45,301 bases of DNA from Chloroflexota bacterium (GTDB taxonomy: Bacteria > Chloroflexota > Limnocylindria > Limnocylindrales > CSP1-4): NCBI GenBank assembly GCA_003141455.1, contig PLMA01000041.1, positions 47,214-92,514 of the forward strand. Direction: 5' to 3'. The notes beneath the pieces were generated by a model. It saw only the letters and a program-made list of their open reading frames with translations. It had not been told where the DNA came from and ran no database searches. The position numbers were made by a program, and so were the translations under genes. Shown piece by piece: positions 8,493 through 15,783 of this stretch (within the stretch, counting starts at the first letter, position 1; every line of letters starts with the position of its first letter).

Positions 8493-8846
8493 ATGGTGGT
8501 GTCAGCCTCAGGCGCCAGCACTGGTTCAGTCGCTCGTAGCGCTCGGCAGATTGGATGGCCCTCAGTGGCCCGCAGACCGTTCCGCACCGCCGACGCGCTC
8601 ATCGTGGTGAGCTCCGAAGGCTACTTCGACGTCTTCCCACCCGTGAGCCGCCGGCCCAACGACAAGCCCGCCTATCGCGGGGTCGTCGCCGAGTTGGGGG
8701 CCACGCTCCGAGGTTACGACGACAAGCTGTCCGTCCGTCCCGATTCAGTCGCTCTCGACGCCGCCGTATCGGTCTGGTCGAGAAGCCACGGCGCAGCCGC
8801 GGTGCGCGGCGATCTCGGACTGGGACGCAACGGCAGCACGGTCTAG
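8493..8846 (+). CDS. small hypothetical protein
   Basis: The frame is open from 8409 and I place the start at the ATG at 8493 (117 residues); a GTG at 8571 would give a shorter product. The 3' two-thirds shows strong G/C preference in third positions and a plausible protein pattern (ADALIVVSSEGYFDVFPPVSR, then GYDDKLSVRPDSVALDAAVSVWSR), while the 5' part overlaps the cold-shock promoter region of the other strand and is less convincing. No family is recognised. No strong ribosome binding site precedes the ATG, so the start is uncertain. The ORF ends 43 bases before the next small gene. Confidence 0.45.
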   Translation: MVVSASGASTGSVARSARQIGWPSVARRPFRTADALIVVSSEGYFDVFPPVSRRPNDKPAYRGVVAELGATLRGYDDKLSVRPDSVALDAAVSVWSRSHGAAAVRGDLGLGRNGSTV

Positions 8847-8889
8847 GCCGGTCCCGGGCGCCGTGTTGCGCCCTGGAGAAGGAGCCCTG

Positions 8890-9087
8890 ATGTTGGTCAA
8901 CCAGGTTCCCGGCGACGCGCCGGTCAACGTTCTACACGACCAGGGGATCCCGAACACGCTTTCCGGCATGAGGTTGGCGCCGATCGGAGTGGTGGCGTCG
9001 CGTCAGTTCGCTGTGGGGTCGCTTCTGCTGGTCATCCTGGTGCTCGCGATCGCCGCCGCGATCGTCATCGCGCGGGCGAGCTCATGA
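8890..9087 (+). CDS. 65-residue single-span membrane protein
   Basis: ATG at 8890 follows a textbook ribosome binding site, GGAGAAGGAG (8875-8884), which argues against the GTG nine codons upstream. Residues 1-38 are polar (LVNQVPGDAPVNVLHDQGIPN), and residues 39-62 form one strong transmembrane helix (FAVGSLLLVILVLAIAAAIVIA) ending in a short RASS tail. No family is recognised. It heads a row of three very small genes (8890-9677) on the same strand. Confidence 0.65.
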   Translation: MLVNQVPGDAPVNVLHDQGIPNTLSGMRLAPIGVVASRQFAVGSLLLVILVLAIAAAIVIARASS

Positions 9088-9166
9088 CCCACCCTGCGCC
9101 CATGACCCACCCTGCGCGCAACGCGGATCGCGCCTGACCCACCCTGCGCGCAACGCGGATCGCACC
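9085..9166. repeat. 32-bp tandem repeat between two small genes
   Basis: Two adjacent 32-base units (9103-9134 and 9135-9166) differ at one base; each begins TGACCCACCCTGCGCGCAAC. A truncated first copy of 15 bases (9085-9099) overlaps the stop codon of the 65-residue gene. The array ends seven bases before the AAAGGAG ribosome binding site of the next gene, so copy number would change only the spacer length. Confidence 0.85.
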
Positions 9167-9181
9167 TGAAAGGAGCGCCCC

Positions 9182-9415
9182 ATGACCGACAACGCCGAAC
9201 CCACCGCGCCGAAGCCCGAAGCCGACCGCAGCAAGTCCTCGTACCGTTCAACTCCCGTTGCCACCGTCGACAACCGCCTGACAGGCGGGTCCGGAGTCCA
9301 GCGCAGCCATCTCCGCGATCGCAAGGCATGGCTCAAGGGCCGTACTCGTGCAGGACAGTCCTGGGCGCAGCGCAAGACCGCCAGCGTCACCTACTGCCCG
9401 GCCAAGACGCGGTAG
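9182..9415 (+). CDS. 77-residue basic hypothetical protein
   Basis: ATG follows AAAGGAGCGCCCC, a strong ribosome binding site. The N-terminal 25 residues are acidic to neutral and low-complexity (TDNAEPTAPKPEADRSKSS); residues 45-77 are strongly basic with several Trp (RDRKAWLKGRTRAGQSWAQ), and the end is ...YCPAKTR. This looks like a small nucleic-acid or membrane-surface binding protein, but no family is recognised. It lies between the 32-bp repeat and the next small gene, 16 bases away. Confidence 0.6.
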   Translation: MTDNAEPTAPKPEADRSKSSYRSTPVATVDNRLTGGSGVQRSHLRDRKAWLKGRTRAGQSWAQRKTASVTYCPAKTR

Positions 9416-9431
9416 GGTTGGAGAGATTTCG

Positions 9432-9677
9432 ATGACCAGTCGCGGCAAGGCGGCCGGAGCCTCGTCTCGCGCTTCCGGCGGTCGTCCGGCGCCACGGTCG
9501 CTCGAGCCCCAAGACGAGCGCCTGAACGACGAGATCAATGCGGTGTTGCGGGACGCCGCCGAGCAGCTGGAAGTTCGAACCCGGGCCGAGGCTGCGGAGG
9601 ACACGGCTGCTGCCAGGCGGCAGTTCGATGCTGTGGTGGCGCTTGCTCGCGCCCGGCCAGGCAAGTCCCGCCGCTGA
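9432..9677 (+). CDS. 81-residue alpha-helical hypothetical protein
   Basis: The ATG at 9432 is preceded by GGAGAG and is preferred over the in-frame upstream codon at 9348, which lies inside the previous gene. A disordered, basic N-terminus (residues 1-28, Ser/Arg/Pro-rich) leads into a charged helix, residues 30-75 (DERLNDEINAVLRDAAEQL, then RAEAAEDTAAARRQFDAVV), with heptad-like spacing that suggests a coiled coil. No family recognised. It probably shares a transcript with the two small genes upstream. Confidence 0.6.
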   Translation: MTSRGKAAGASSRASGGRPAPRSLEPQDERLNDEINAVLRDAAEQLEVRTRAEAAEDTAAARRQFDAVVALARARPGKSRR

Positions 9678-9810
9678 AATACCGCAACAACTGGCTCAGG
9701 GGCCGGGACATTCGCGCCGGAGCTTGGTGACATGGGCAGTCCACGCCACTATCCGCTCAGGTAGGGTCCGCTCGTCCGAGCGACGACCCGCAGCCCAGAG
9801 CGAGGATCCC

Positions 9811-10428
9811 ATGACTTTGTCGCGTCCCATCTTTGTGCGGATTTCGTCCGCCCTCATCCTGAGTCTCGTCGTGGCTGCCTGCGGGGCCGCCGGGGCGACG
9901 ACGCAGCCCGGAAACACGCCCGGTGCTCCGACCCCAGCCGCTCCCGCGGCAACGCCGGCCGCTGCCTCGGCAGCCCCGAGCCTGGCCGCGAGCCTTGCCG
10001 CGTCGACGGCACCGAGCGTTGCTGCCGGAGGCCTCCCCGATTGCTCCGGAGGCCAGATCGGGCGCAAAGCGTTCACCATGTCCGGGTTCCAGGCCCAGCA
10101 CTACTGCGGCCCGGCGACCGCGTCGGTGACCGTGAACGGGGCGACCACTCAGATCTCGAGCGGCTGGTGCGAGACGAACGCCGCTGGCTTCTCGGTCGCC
10201 ATCGGTACGCAGCTCTTCGGGAGTCCGAGTGCCTCGCAGGAGCCGGACCTGCTCATCGTCCTGGTCGACCCCACGACCGGGGCCGGACCGATCTCAGGCG
10301 TCGTCAATCATCACGGCTTCTTGATCACCGCCAGCCCGGTTGTGTTCGCAGCCAACAAGCTGAGCGGCACCTTCACGGGGCCGGCCCTTGTCGGAGGCGA
10401 CGTCTCGGGCAGCTTCACCTGCAACTGA
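9811..10428 (+). CDS. secreted lipoprotein with Ala/Pro-rich linker
   Basis: 205 residues, ATG start with GAGGAT upstream. A signal peptide ends in LVVAAC (lipobox Cys24), followed by about 50 residues of Ala/Pro/Ser low complexity and then a compact domain of about 130 residues with three or four Cys (CSGGQIGRKAFTMSGF, HYCGPATASVTV, SGWCETN, final SFTCN). The Cys pattern suggests a disulfide-stabilised beta domain displayed on the outer face of the membrane. The domain is not recognised. A strong hairpin terminator directly follows the stop. Confidence 0.8.
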   Translation: MTLSRPIFVRISSALILSLVVAACGAAGATTQPGNTPGAPTPAAPAATPAAASAAPSLAASLAASTAPSVAAGGLPDCSGGQIGRKAFTMSGFQAQHYCGPATASVTVNGATTQISSGWCETNAAGFSVAIGTQLFGSPSASQEPDLLIVLVDPTTGAGPISGVVNHHGFLITASPVVFAANKLSGTFTGPALVGGDVSGSFTCN

Positions 10429-10438
10429 ACGATTGAAC

Positions 10439-10470
10439 GAAGAGCGGCCCCTTCTGCGGGCCGCTCTTCT
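10439..10470. terminator. bidirectional hairpin terminator
   Basis: Twelve-base perfect arms GAAGAGCGGCCC (10439-10450) and GGGCCGCTCTTC (10458-10469) with a seven-base loop, ten bases after the lipoprotein stop and 79 bases before the YihY gene that converges from the other side. The A-rich flank before and T-containing flank after the stem allow it to serve both directions. Confidence 0.85.
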
Positions 10471-10548
10471 CATTCGGGCCGGCTGGTTCGGCCGGTAGCC
10501 CTTCTCGTCTTCGCCAGACGCACGAGCCGGGCAGCAGGCGACGCCGGG

Positions 10549-11445
10549 TCAGTCGGCCTCGCTAGGTTCCCCCAGGCGTAGACGCGTCCATGCCGCGCCC
10601 AACAGGACCACTTGGAAGGCCAGTGAGAGCCATACCAGGGCTGCGAAGACGGCGGCGAACCCCCCGAAAACCGACAGCGCGCCCGGGAGGCGCGGCGCAA
10701 GGAAGACAAAGAGCTCGGTCATGGCGGTCAGGAGGAGCCCGGCCACCAGGGCCGGCAGGCGAAGAGCGCGCAAAGGCACGTGCGTGTTCGGCACCACGCG
10801 ATAGAGCACACCGACTGCGGTCACGACCACCACCGCGGTGACGAATGGGAAGCCCAGAGCCGACAGCGCCCGGACGGCGTCTCCTTCGGGCCCCGTTGGG
10901 ATTGCCGTTCCCACGACCGCCTGGATCGCCGAGATGCCGATCCCCGAGATGAGCCCGCCGACCAGCAGCAGGACCGAGGCGAGGCCGCGGAAGATCCGAT
11001 CGAGCCCGCCCCGAGCGGGAGCGCGGGCAAAGATCCGGGCTATCGCCCTGTCCAGCGACCCGTAGAACTGGCTCGTGCCCCAGGCCATGCCCGCCAGGCC
11101 CACGATCGAGAACGCGCCCGCATGGGCGGCGGCATCCGCCAGGCCGTCTTTCGCGATCGGAGCCAGAGGGGCCAGCTGCCCCGTGAATCCGGCAACGAGA
11201 CGCTGCCGGTCTGCGTCGGCCGGCACGAGGTAGCCCAGGACGCCGACGCCGAAGAGGAGCCCGGTCAGGCCGGCGAACAGGGCGCCATATGCCAGGCCCG
11301 CAGCGAGCAGGCCGCCGCCTGCATCGTCGTACACGCGAAGGATCGCCCGGAGACGGACTACCGGCGGCAGGGCGAGGACCGAGCCGATCAGCCGGCGAAT
11401 CGGCGCCAGCCAGGCCGGGCGCTTGGGGGCGATCTCGTCTGTCAT
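10549..11445 (-). CDS. YihY/BrkB-family membrane protein
   Basis: 298 residues with about six transmembrane segments, as in the YihY (UPF0761, formerly RNase BN-misannotated) family. Diagnostic stretches are LLAAGLAYGALFAGLTGLL near 46, MAWGTSQFYGSLDRAIARIF, and YRVVPNTHVPLRALRLPALV in the second half. Members are inner-membrane proteins of uncertain function, some linked to lipid or cell-envelope processes. The ATG at 11443-11445 is the only good start. The gene is divergent from the hypothetical gene at 11644 with about 200 bases between them. Confidence 0.9.
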   Translation of the reverse strand: MTDEIAPKRPAWLAPIRRLIGSVLALPPVVRLRAILRVYDDAGGGLLAAGLAYGALFAGLTGLLFGVGVLGYLVPADADRQRLVAGFTGQLAPLAPIAKDGLADAAAHAGAFSIVGLAGMAWGTSQFYGSLDRAIARIFARAPARGGLDRIFRGLASVLLLVGGLISGIGISAIQAVVGTAIPTGPEGDAVRALSALGFPFVTAVVVVTAVGVLYRVVPNTHVPLRALRLPALVAGLLLTAMTELFVFLAPRLPGALSVFGGFAAVFAALVWLSLAFQVVLLGAAWTRLRLGEPSEAD

Positions 11446-11643
11446 GGCGCGGACTCTGGCGGTTGTCGGCGGAGCGCGTCAAGACGGAACCTCGCCTGCG
11501 TCGAGCGAGGCTCGCGTCCAGCTTGGAGCGTTGGGCGCGCTCCGGGTGGGAGCGCTGGGTGCGCGAGTCCGCCCGATCGTCCCGCTGCGGCGGCTCAACG
11601 GATCAACCTGAGTGAGCGAGGCCGCCGCAGGTAGACTTGGCGC

Positions 11644-12252
11644 ATGACCTGGTATCGGCTGAGGCAAGTTGAGGCGCCGTGGGGCGATCACGGTCGCATG
11701 CTCGTCTCCGGGATGTCGAGACGCGGCGACGACGGCGTGCTCGAGGTCGAGCGGGCCGGACCTTTCGTGCTGCCGATCGACCCTCTGTGGCTCGGCGACA
11801 GCCTCGTAGTCACGAACTCGTTTCGCCGGTCCATCGAGAGCTCCAGGCTCAAGGGAGCCCGCTTCCGAGAGGTCCGGAAGGTCAGGGTCGTCCTCGTCGA
11901 CTGGAGTGGCTGGGACCGGAACGCCGAGCAACCCGACGAGCTGCCGCCGGAGGGCAAGCCCGAGAACTACATTCTCGGCCGCGAGCACGATCCGGCGCTG
12001 GCCGAGCAGATCGGGCCGCTGTGGGAGATCTACGCAGAGAAGGCGCCCGGCGAGACGCGCGCCGACTTCGCACAAGCGCCCGGCTTCCACCAGCTTTCCG
12101 GGTCAGGCGTCGTGGTGTCCGATCGCGCTCGAAAGTGGCTGGAGACCCATGCAGCCGAATGGATCCGAACGGAGCGCATCGACTCCAAGCCGGGCCTTCA
12201 CCGGCGACTGCTCTCCCGGCTGCTCAGCTCCGATCCTGGCCGCCGCCACTGA
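11644..12252 (+). CDS. hypothetical protein, weakly immunity-protein-like
   Basis: 202 residues, soluble, no signal peptide. The N-terminal half has alternating strands and a GPFVLPIDPLWLGDSLVVTNSFRR stretch split over residues 39-62; the C-terminal half contains PGFHQLSGSGVVVSDRARKWLE. The LVVTNSF and VVVSDRARKWLE elements recall the Imm11/DUF1629-type immunity proteins, but the resemblance is weak and no toxin gene is adjacent, so I leave the function open. G/C-rich third positions show it is a real gene. The ribosome binding site (AGGTAG) is poor. Confidence 0.65.
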   Translation: MTWYRLRQVEAPWGDHGRMLVSGMSRRGDDGVLEVERAGPFVLPIDPLWLGDSLVVTNSFRRSIESSRLKGARFREVRKVRVVLVDWSGWDRNAEQPDELPPEGKPENYILGREHDPALAEQIGPLWEIYAEKAPGETRADFAQAPGFHQLSGSGVVVSDRARKWLETHAAEWIRTERIDSKPGLHRRLLSRLLSSDPGRRH

Positions 12253-12294
12253 CGGGCGGTCCTCTGAGCCTCGGCCGGGGTAGGGACCGCAGGG

Positions 12295-12434
12295 GACCAC
12301 TGTCTCACCTAGTCACCCCATGACTACTATCCGACGCCGGGCAGCCGAGACGGGCGGCAGCGCCGACCACTGTCTCACCTAGTCACCCCATGACTACTAT
12401 CCGACGCCGGGCAGCCGAGACTGGCGGCGAGTGG
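12295..12434. repeat. 70-bp tandem direct repeat with internal palindrome
   Basis: Two units, 12295-12364 and 12365-12434. The first 64 bases of each agree at 63 positions. Each contains TCACCTAGTCACC and the interrupted palindrome TAGTCA-CCCCA-TGACTA (12310-12326 and 12380-12396). The block lies in the 531-base gap between the hypothetical gene ending at 12252 and the YCII gene; I see no coding sequence there. Confidence 0.9.
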
Positions 12435-12506
12435 GGGATTCAGGCGAGCCACGAGCGTGGCCGGGCGGGCTCCCGCGCCGAGAATCCCTGCTTGACCGTG
12501 CCGCGA

Positions 12507-12540
12507 TCGGATAGCAGTCACCCGGTGACTAGGTGACACG
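12507..12540. repeat. inverted third copy of the palindromic repeat
   Basis: The complement of this stretch reads TCACCTAGTCACC, three changed bases, TGACT, one changed base, then CTATCCGA, so it is an inverted copy of the unit at 12300-12335. Its own centre, AGTCACCCGGTGACT (12516-12530), is a perfect dyad, tighter than in the direct copies. GGGATT (12435-12440) and AATCCC (12483-12488) pair inside, so 12365-12540 as a whole forms a large imperfect inverted repeat. Confidence 0.8.
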
Positions 12541-12706
12541 CCCCGCCCTGCTTCGCGCGCTGTGCCCCGGGTCCGTGCCCGCGCGACAGAGCCCGGGATG
12601 GGCGCGGGTTTCACCTGGCGATAGCTAGGCTTCTGCCCGGGTCCGGTGCGGTCAGGCTGTGCCTACTCTGCATTCAGGTAGGTGTCCGCAGATCGACCCT
12701 CGAACT

Positions 12707-12733
12707 GTCGATTCCGACGTTTCGCGGTCGTCA
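12707..12733 (+). promoter_or_regulatory. ECF42-type promoter of the YCII-sigma operon
   Basis: TGTCGA (12707-12712) and CGTC (12730-12733) are separated by 17 bases. These match the -35 and -10 elements I recall for ECF42 sigma factors studied in Streptomyces. RNA would start near 12740, giving a leader of about 45 bases before the YCII start, so the sigma factor downstream probably drives its own operon. Confidence 0.6.
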
Positions 12734-12783
12734 TTCCAGTGAAGGGCGGCTGCCGTCCACCATCGTCCGTTCGGAGGCGTCCA

Positions 12784-13140
12784 GTGCGCTACATGCTCCT
12801 CATCTACAGCGAAGAAGCCCAGCCAGACGCCGCGTCCGGCGATCCGCCGGAGATACCGCCCGCCTGGCTCGAATACACCGAGTGGCTGCTCAAGGAGGGA
12901 TACCACTCCGCGGGTGAGCAGCTGGCGGGGTCTTCCTCGGCGACCACCGTCCGAGTCCGCGACGGCAACCGCCTCGTCACCGACGGCCCGTACACGGAGA
13001 CCAAGGAAGTCCTCGGCGGCTACTACATCGTCGACTGCGACAACCTCGACGAAGCCCTGGAGGCCGCGGCACGCTGTCCGGGCGCTCTCTACGGATCGAT
13101 CGAGGTTCGGCCGATCGTCGGGATGGCCATGCCCGGATGA
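12784..13140 (+). CDS. YCII/DGPF-domain protein
   Basis: 118 residues. The GTG start at 12784 follows GGAGGCGTCCA; the longer in-frame reading to 12682 crosses the promoter and is rejected. The product starts VRYMLLIYSEEA and contains the family hallmark DGPYTETKEVLGGYYIVD (residues 62-79) and the closing PGALYGSIEVRPI. YCII/DGPF proteins are small alpha-beta-barrel dimers of unknown enzymatic activity, nearly always encoded next to ECF42 sigma factors, as here: its TGA stop overlaps the ATG of the sigma gene by four bases. It is probably an output or sensory partner of that sigma factor. Confidence 0.9.
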   Translation: MRYMLLIYSEEAQPDAASGDPPEIPPAWLEYTEWLLKEGYHSAGEQLAGSSSATTVRVRDGNRLVTDGPYTETKEVLGGYYIVDCDNLDEALEAAARCPGALYGSIEVRPIVGMAMPG

Positions 13141-14543
13141 CCGAACCAGACCCGGCGCCTGAGCGGCCGGCGTCTCAGCCACGGGCCCAGCGGCCGATGC
13201 CCCAGCCACCGGCCCAGCGGCCGATGCCCCGGCAACCGGCCCAGCGGCCGGCGTCCCAACCCGGGCCGCCCAGGCCGAGCGCCGAGACCAACGAGGCCGT
13301 CGAGCGTGCCTATCGCGACGCCTACGGAAGCGTCCTGGCGACCCTGATCCGCTTCCTCGGCGGGGACTTCGATGCCGCGGAGGAAGCGCTCGCCGACGTC
13401 TTCGCGACCGCGCTCGAGACCTGGCCGCGTGACGGCATCCCGGCGTCGCCCGCCGCCTGGTTGACGACCGCCGCCCGCAACCGCGCCCTCGACGCGATCC
13501 GGCGCGACCGCCGGCAGGCCGACAAGCTCGCGGCGCTCCAGCAGGAACTGACGGTTACGGAGGTAGCCTCGATGCAGCTCGGAACCGAGGGCGGACTCGA
13601 GGACGACCGCCTGCGCCTCATTTTCACGTGCTGCCACCCCGCATTGCCACTCGACGCGAGAGTCGCGTTGACACTCCGAACGCTGGGCGGGCTGACCACG
13701 CCGGAGATCGCCCGGGCTTTCCTCGTCCCGGAGGCAACGCTTGCCCAACGTCTCGTTCGAGCCAAGCGCAAGATCCGCCAGGCGAGAATCCCTTACCGCG
13801 TGCCGCGGGCCGAGGAGTTGCCGGAGCGACTGGACAGCGTCCTCGCGACGCTCTACCTCGTCTTCAACGAGGGCTATCTGGCGAGCGCCGGCGCGACGGC
13901 CGTCAGGCACGAGCTGTGCACCGAAGCCATCCGGCTCGCCGCGATCGTGGCCGACCTTCTGCCCGATCGGCCCGAGACCCACGGGCTGCTGGCCCTGCTG
14001 TTGCTCCAGGACTCGCGGCGAGAGGCGCGTGTCGGTGCGGACGGCTCCATCGCGCTGCTCGAGGAACAGGACAGGAGCCGATGGGACCGCGCGGAGATCG
14101 CCCGTGGCCTGGCGGCGCTGGATCGCGGTTTCGCGGCGGCAGCGCGGCTGTCGCATGCGTCGGTAGGGCGGTACCTGCTCCAGGCCTCGATTGCCGCCGA
14201 GCATGCTCGTACCCTGGACGGCCGGTCGACCGACTGGCGAGCGATTGCGACGCTCTACGAGGCGCTCGCCCGGATCGACCCGTCGCCGATCGTGGAGCTG
14301 AACCGGGCCGTCGCCATAGCCCAGGCGGACGGCCCCGCCGCTGGTCTGGGCCTCCTGGACGGCCTCGCTGCCCGGGGCCAGCTGGACGGCTACCATCTCC
14401 TGCCGGCCGCGCGGGCGGACCTGCTCCGGCGCCTTGGGCGCCTCCCGGAAGCCGCCGCGGAGTACCAGCGCGCCCTTGCTCTCTCGGACAACGACGCGGA
14501 ACGCCGCTTCCTGCAGCGACGCTTGGCGGAGACGCGGAGCTAA
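13137..14543 (+). CDS. ECF42-group sigma factor with C-terminal extension
   Basis: 468 residues. After a proline-rich N-terminus, sigma region 2 occupies about 55-125 (VLATLIRFLGGDFDAAEEAL, then AWLTTAARNRALDAIRRDRR) and region 4 about 160-215 (LTLRTLGGLTTPEIARAFLV). Residues 220-468 form the DUF6596/TPR-like extension typical of ECF42 (VLATLYLVFNEGYLAS, ETHGLLALLLLQDSRREAR). There is no anti-sigma gene; in this group the C-terminal extension itself controls activity. Residues 10-45 hold three or four copies of a nine-residue repeat (QPPAQRPMP, 27 bases), absent from ordinary family members. It is translated from an ATGA overlap with the YCII gene. Confidence 0.93.
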   Translation: MTEPDPAPERPASQPRAQRPMPQPPAQRPMPRQPAQRPASQPGPPRPSAETNEAVERAYRDAYGSVLATLIRFLGGDFDAAEEALADVFATALETWPRDGIPASPAAWLTTAARNRALDAIRRDRRQADKLAALQQELTVTEVASMQLGTEGGLEDDRLRLIFTCCHPALPLDARVALTLRTLGGLTTPEIARAFLVPEATLAQRLVRAKRKIRQARIPYRVPRAEELPERLDSVLATLYLVFNEGYLASAGATAVRHELCTEAIRLAAIVADLLPDRPETHGLLALLLLQDSRREARVGADGSIALLEEQDRSRWDRAEIARGLAALDRGFAAAARLSHASVGRYLLQASIAAEHARTLDGRSTDWRAIATLYEALARIDPSPIVELNRAVAIAQADGPAAGLGLLDGLAARGQLDGYHLLPAARADLLRRLGRLPEAAAEYQRALALSDNDAERRFLQRRLAETRS

Positions 14544-14553
14544 GCTCGACCCG

Positions 14554-15216
14554 ATGCCAACTCAATCGCCTGCAAACCTGCGGGCATTCGTCCGGCGGAA
14601 TACCCGACTCACGCCGGTGCCGGGCCTGCCCGGAGTGCGCCTCCAGCTCGCCGACGACGTGATGCTGGTCATGAAGCTGGCGGGCGCCGAACTGGGTCAG
14701 CCGGATCCGGCCCTGCCGTTCTGGGCCTTCGCCTGGGCCGGAGGACTCGCCGTCTCCCAATACCTGGTCGACCATCCCGAGGAAGTGGCAGGCCGGCGGG
14801 TGCTGGACGTCGCGTCCGGTTCGGGCCTGTGTGCCGTGGTCGCTATGAGGTTGGGCGCGGCGTCCGTGCACGCGGTCGATATCGACCCCTTCTCGCAGGC
14901 GGCGGTTGCCCTCAACGCTCGCGCCAACGGCGTTCGTGTCGGCTTCAGCAGGCAGGATCTCCTCGGCGCCCCTCCGCCACCGTGCGACGTCATCCTTGCG
15001 GGCGACGTCTGCTACGAGGAGATCATGGCCGGCCGAATGCTCGAATGGCTCCGGCTGGCCGCGCAAAGCGGCACGCGCGTGCTCCTCGGCGATCCGGGGA
15101 GGACCTACCTGCCGCGGGGCCTGGAGCGTCTGGCCGCCTACCGCGTCCGGACCAGCCGCGAGCTGGAGGACGCCGAGATCAAGGAGTCCGCCGTGTTCAC
15201 GTTCGCCGGGTCGTAG
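14554..15216 (+). CDS. class I SAM methyltransferase, ETFB-lysine/nicotinamide-methylase type
   Basis: 220 residues from the ATG at 14554, ten bases after the sigma-factor stop. The order PFWAFAWAGGLAVSQYL (55-71), then motif I VLDVASGSGLCAVV (83-96), HAVDIDPF and VILAGDVCYEE, matches the METTL20/ETFB-lysine methyltransferase group (methyltransf_16-like). The methyl acceptor is probably a lysine on a metabolic protein such as electron-transfer flavoprotein; this is inferred from the family. The 3' end overlaps the convergent membrane gene by 20 bases. The start lacks a strong ribosome binding site, so read-through coupling from the sigma gene is possible. Confidence 0.87.
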   Translation: MPTQSPANLRAFVRRNTRLTPVPGLPGVRLQLADDVMLVMKLAGAELGQPDPALPFWAFAWAGGLAVSQYLVDHPEEVAGRRVLDVASGSGLCAVVAMRLGAASVHAVDIDPFSQAAVALNARANGVRVGFSRQDLLGAPPPPCDVILAGDVCYEEIMAGRMLEWLRLAAQSGTRVLLGDPGRTYLPRGLERLAAYRVRTSRELEDAEIKESAVFTFAGS

Positions 15217-15646
15217 GTCTCCGCTGCGCGCGCTTCGCGACCGTGGCTCCGAGCAGGTGGCCTCCCGCGATGAAGGGCAACAGGAAGACCGCGGCATACA
15301 CGACCCAGACTGCGAACGGTGTCTCCGACCTGGGCCAGCTCGGGTCGATCGCGTAGTTGGCCTGGTAGGCGAGCGCCGCGCCGATCAGCGCCCCGGCCCA
15401 CGAGGCAGTGGCGTCGCGGAAGCGACCCGAGACCCAACCAGCGGCCGCTCCGATGGCGGTCAGGATCAGGATGGCGATCGCGACACCTGCGGACCCGTCG
15501 AGACGAGGCCCGTCGCCTCGGTAGCTCCACCAGCTGTAGCCCGCGAGCGCGCAGGTCCCCAACCCGGCGATCGCCGCGCCGAGTCCGGCCCTCCACAGGC
15601 CGTTGGCTCGGAGGCCGTCCGCTAGAACCGTCGTCCCACCTCGCAT
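15197..15646 (-). CDS. four-span hypothetical membrane protein
   Basis: 149 residues from the ATG at 15644-15646; an upstream in-frame extension to 15769 has poor codon pattern and is rejected. Four hydrophobic segments are visible: about 18-36 (AGLGAAIAGLGTCALAGYS), 52-72 (AGVAIAILILTAIGAAAGWV), 83-99 and 112-134 (VWVVYAAVFLLPFIAGGHLL). The C-terminus is basic (KRAQRRPTTRRT), pointing to a cytoplasmic tail. No family recognised. It overlaps the convergent methyltransferase gene end by 20 bases. Confidence 0.6.
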   Translation of the reverse strand: MRGGTTVLADGLRANGLWRAGLGAAIAGLGTCALAGYSWWSYRGDGPRLDGSAGVAIAILILTAIGAAAGWVSGRFRDATASWAGALIGAALAYQANYAIDPSWPRSETPFAVWVVYAAVFLLPFIAGGHLLGATVAKRAQRRPTTRRT

Positions 15647-15783
15647 GATCGAACGATTCCACGGCTGCGCGCCCACGTCAACGAAGTCGGTTCCCTCCGA
15701 CCGTCCTATCGCTTGGAGTCCGCAGGAATCGGCTCGGGCCGGTAAGGCTTGACGACAGCAACGGTTCAACCGAGCCTTCCTGC

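Noticed and set aside
8258-8602. N-terminal extension of the cold-shock protein
   Set aside because: Contains a promoter and leader hairpin; cold-shock proteins start at the MTTGTIKK position.
12295-12540. CRISPR array
   Set aside because: Only two direct units of 70 bp without distinct spacers and one inverted copy; not a CRISPR layout.
12375-12614. 79-residue minus ORF over the palindromic repeats
   Set aside because: Made largely of repeat sequence, no ribosome binding site, no protein-like pattern.
13089-14396. Long minus-strand ORF of 435 residues
   Set aside because: It lies entirely opposite the YCII-ECF42 operon, has Arg/Gly-rich shadow composition and no ribosome binding site.
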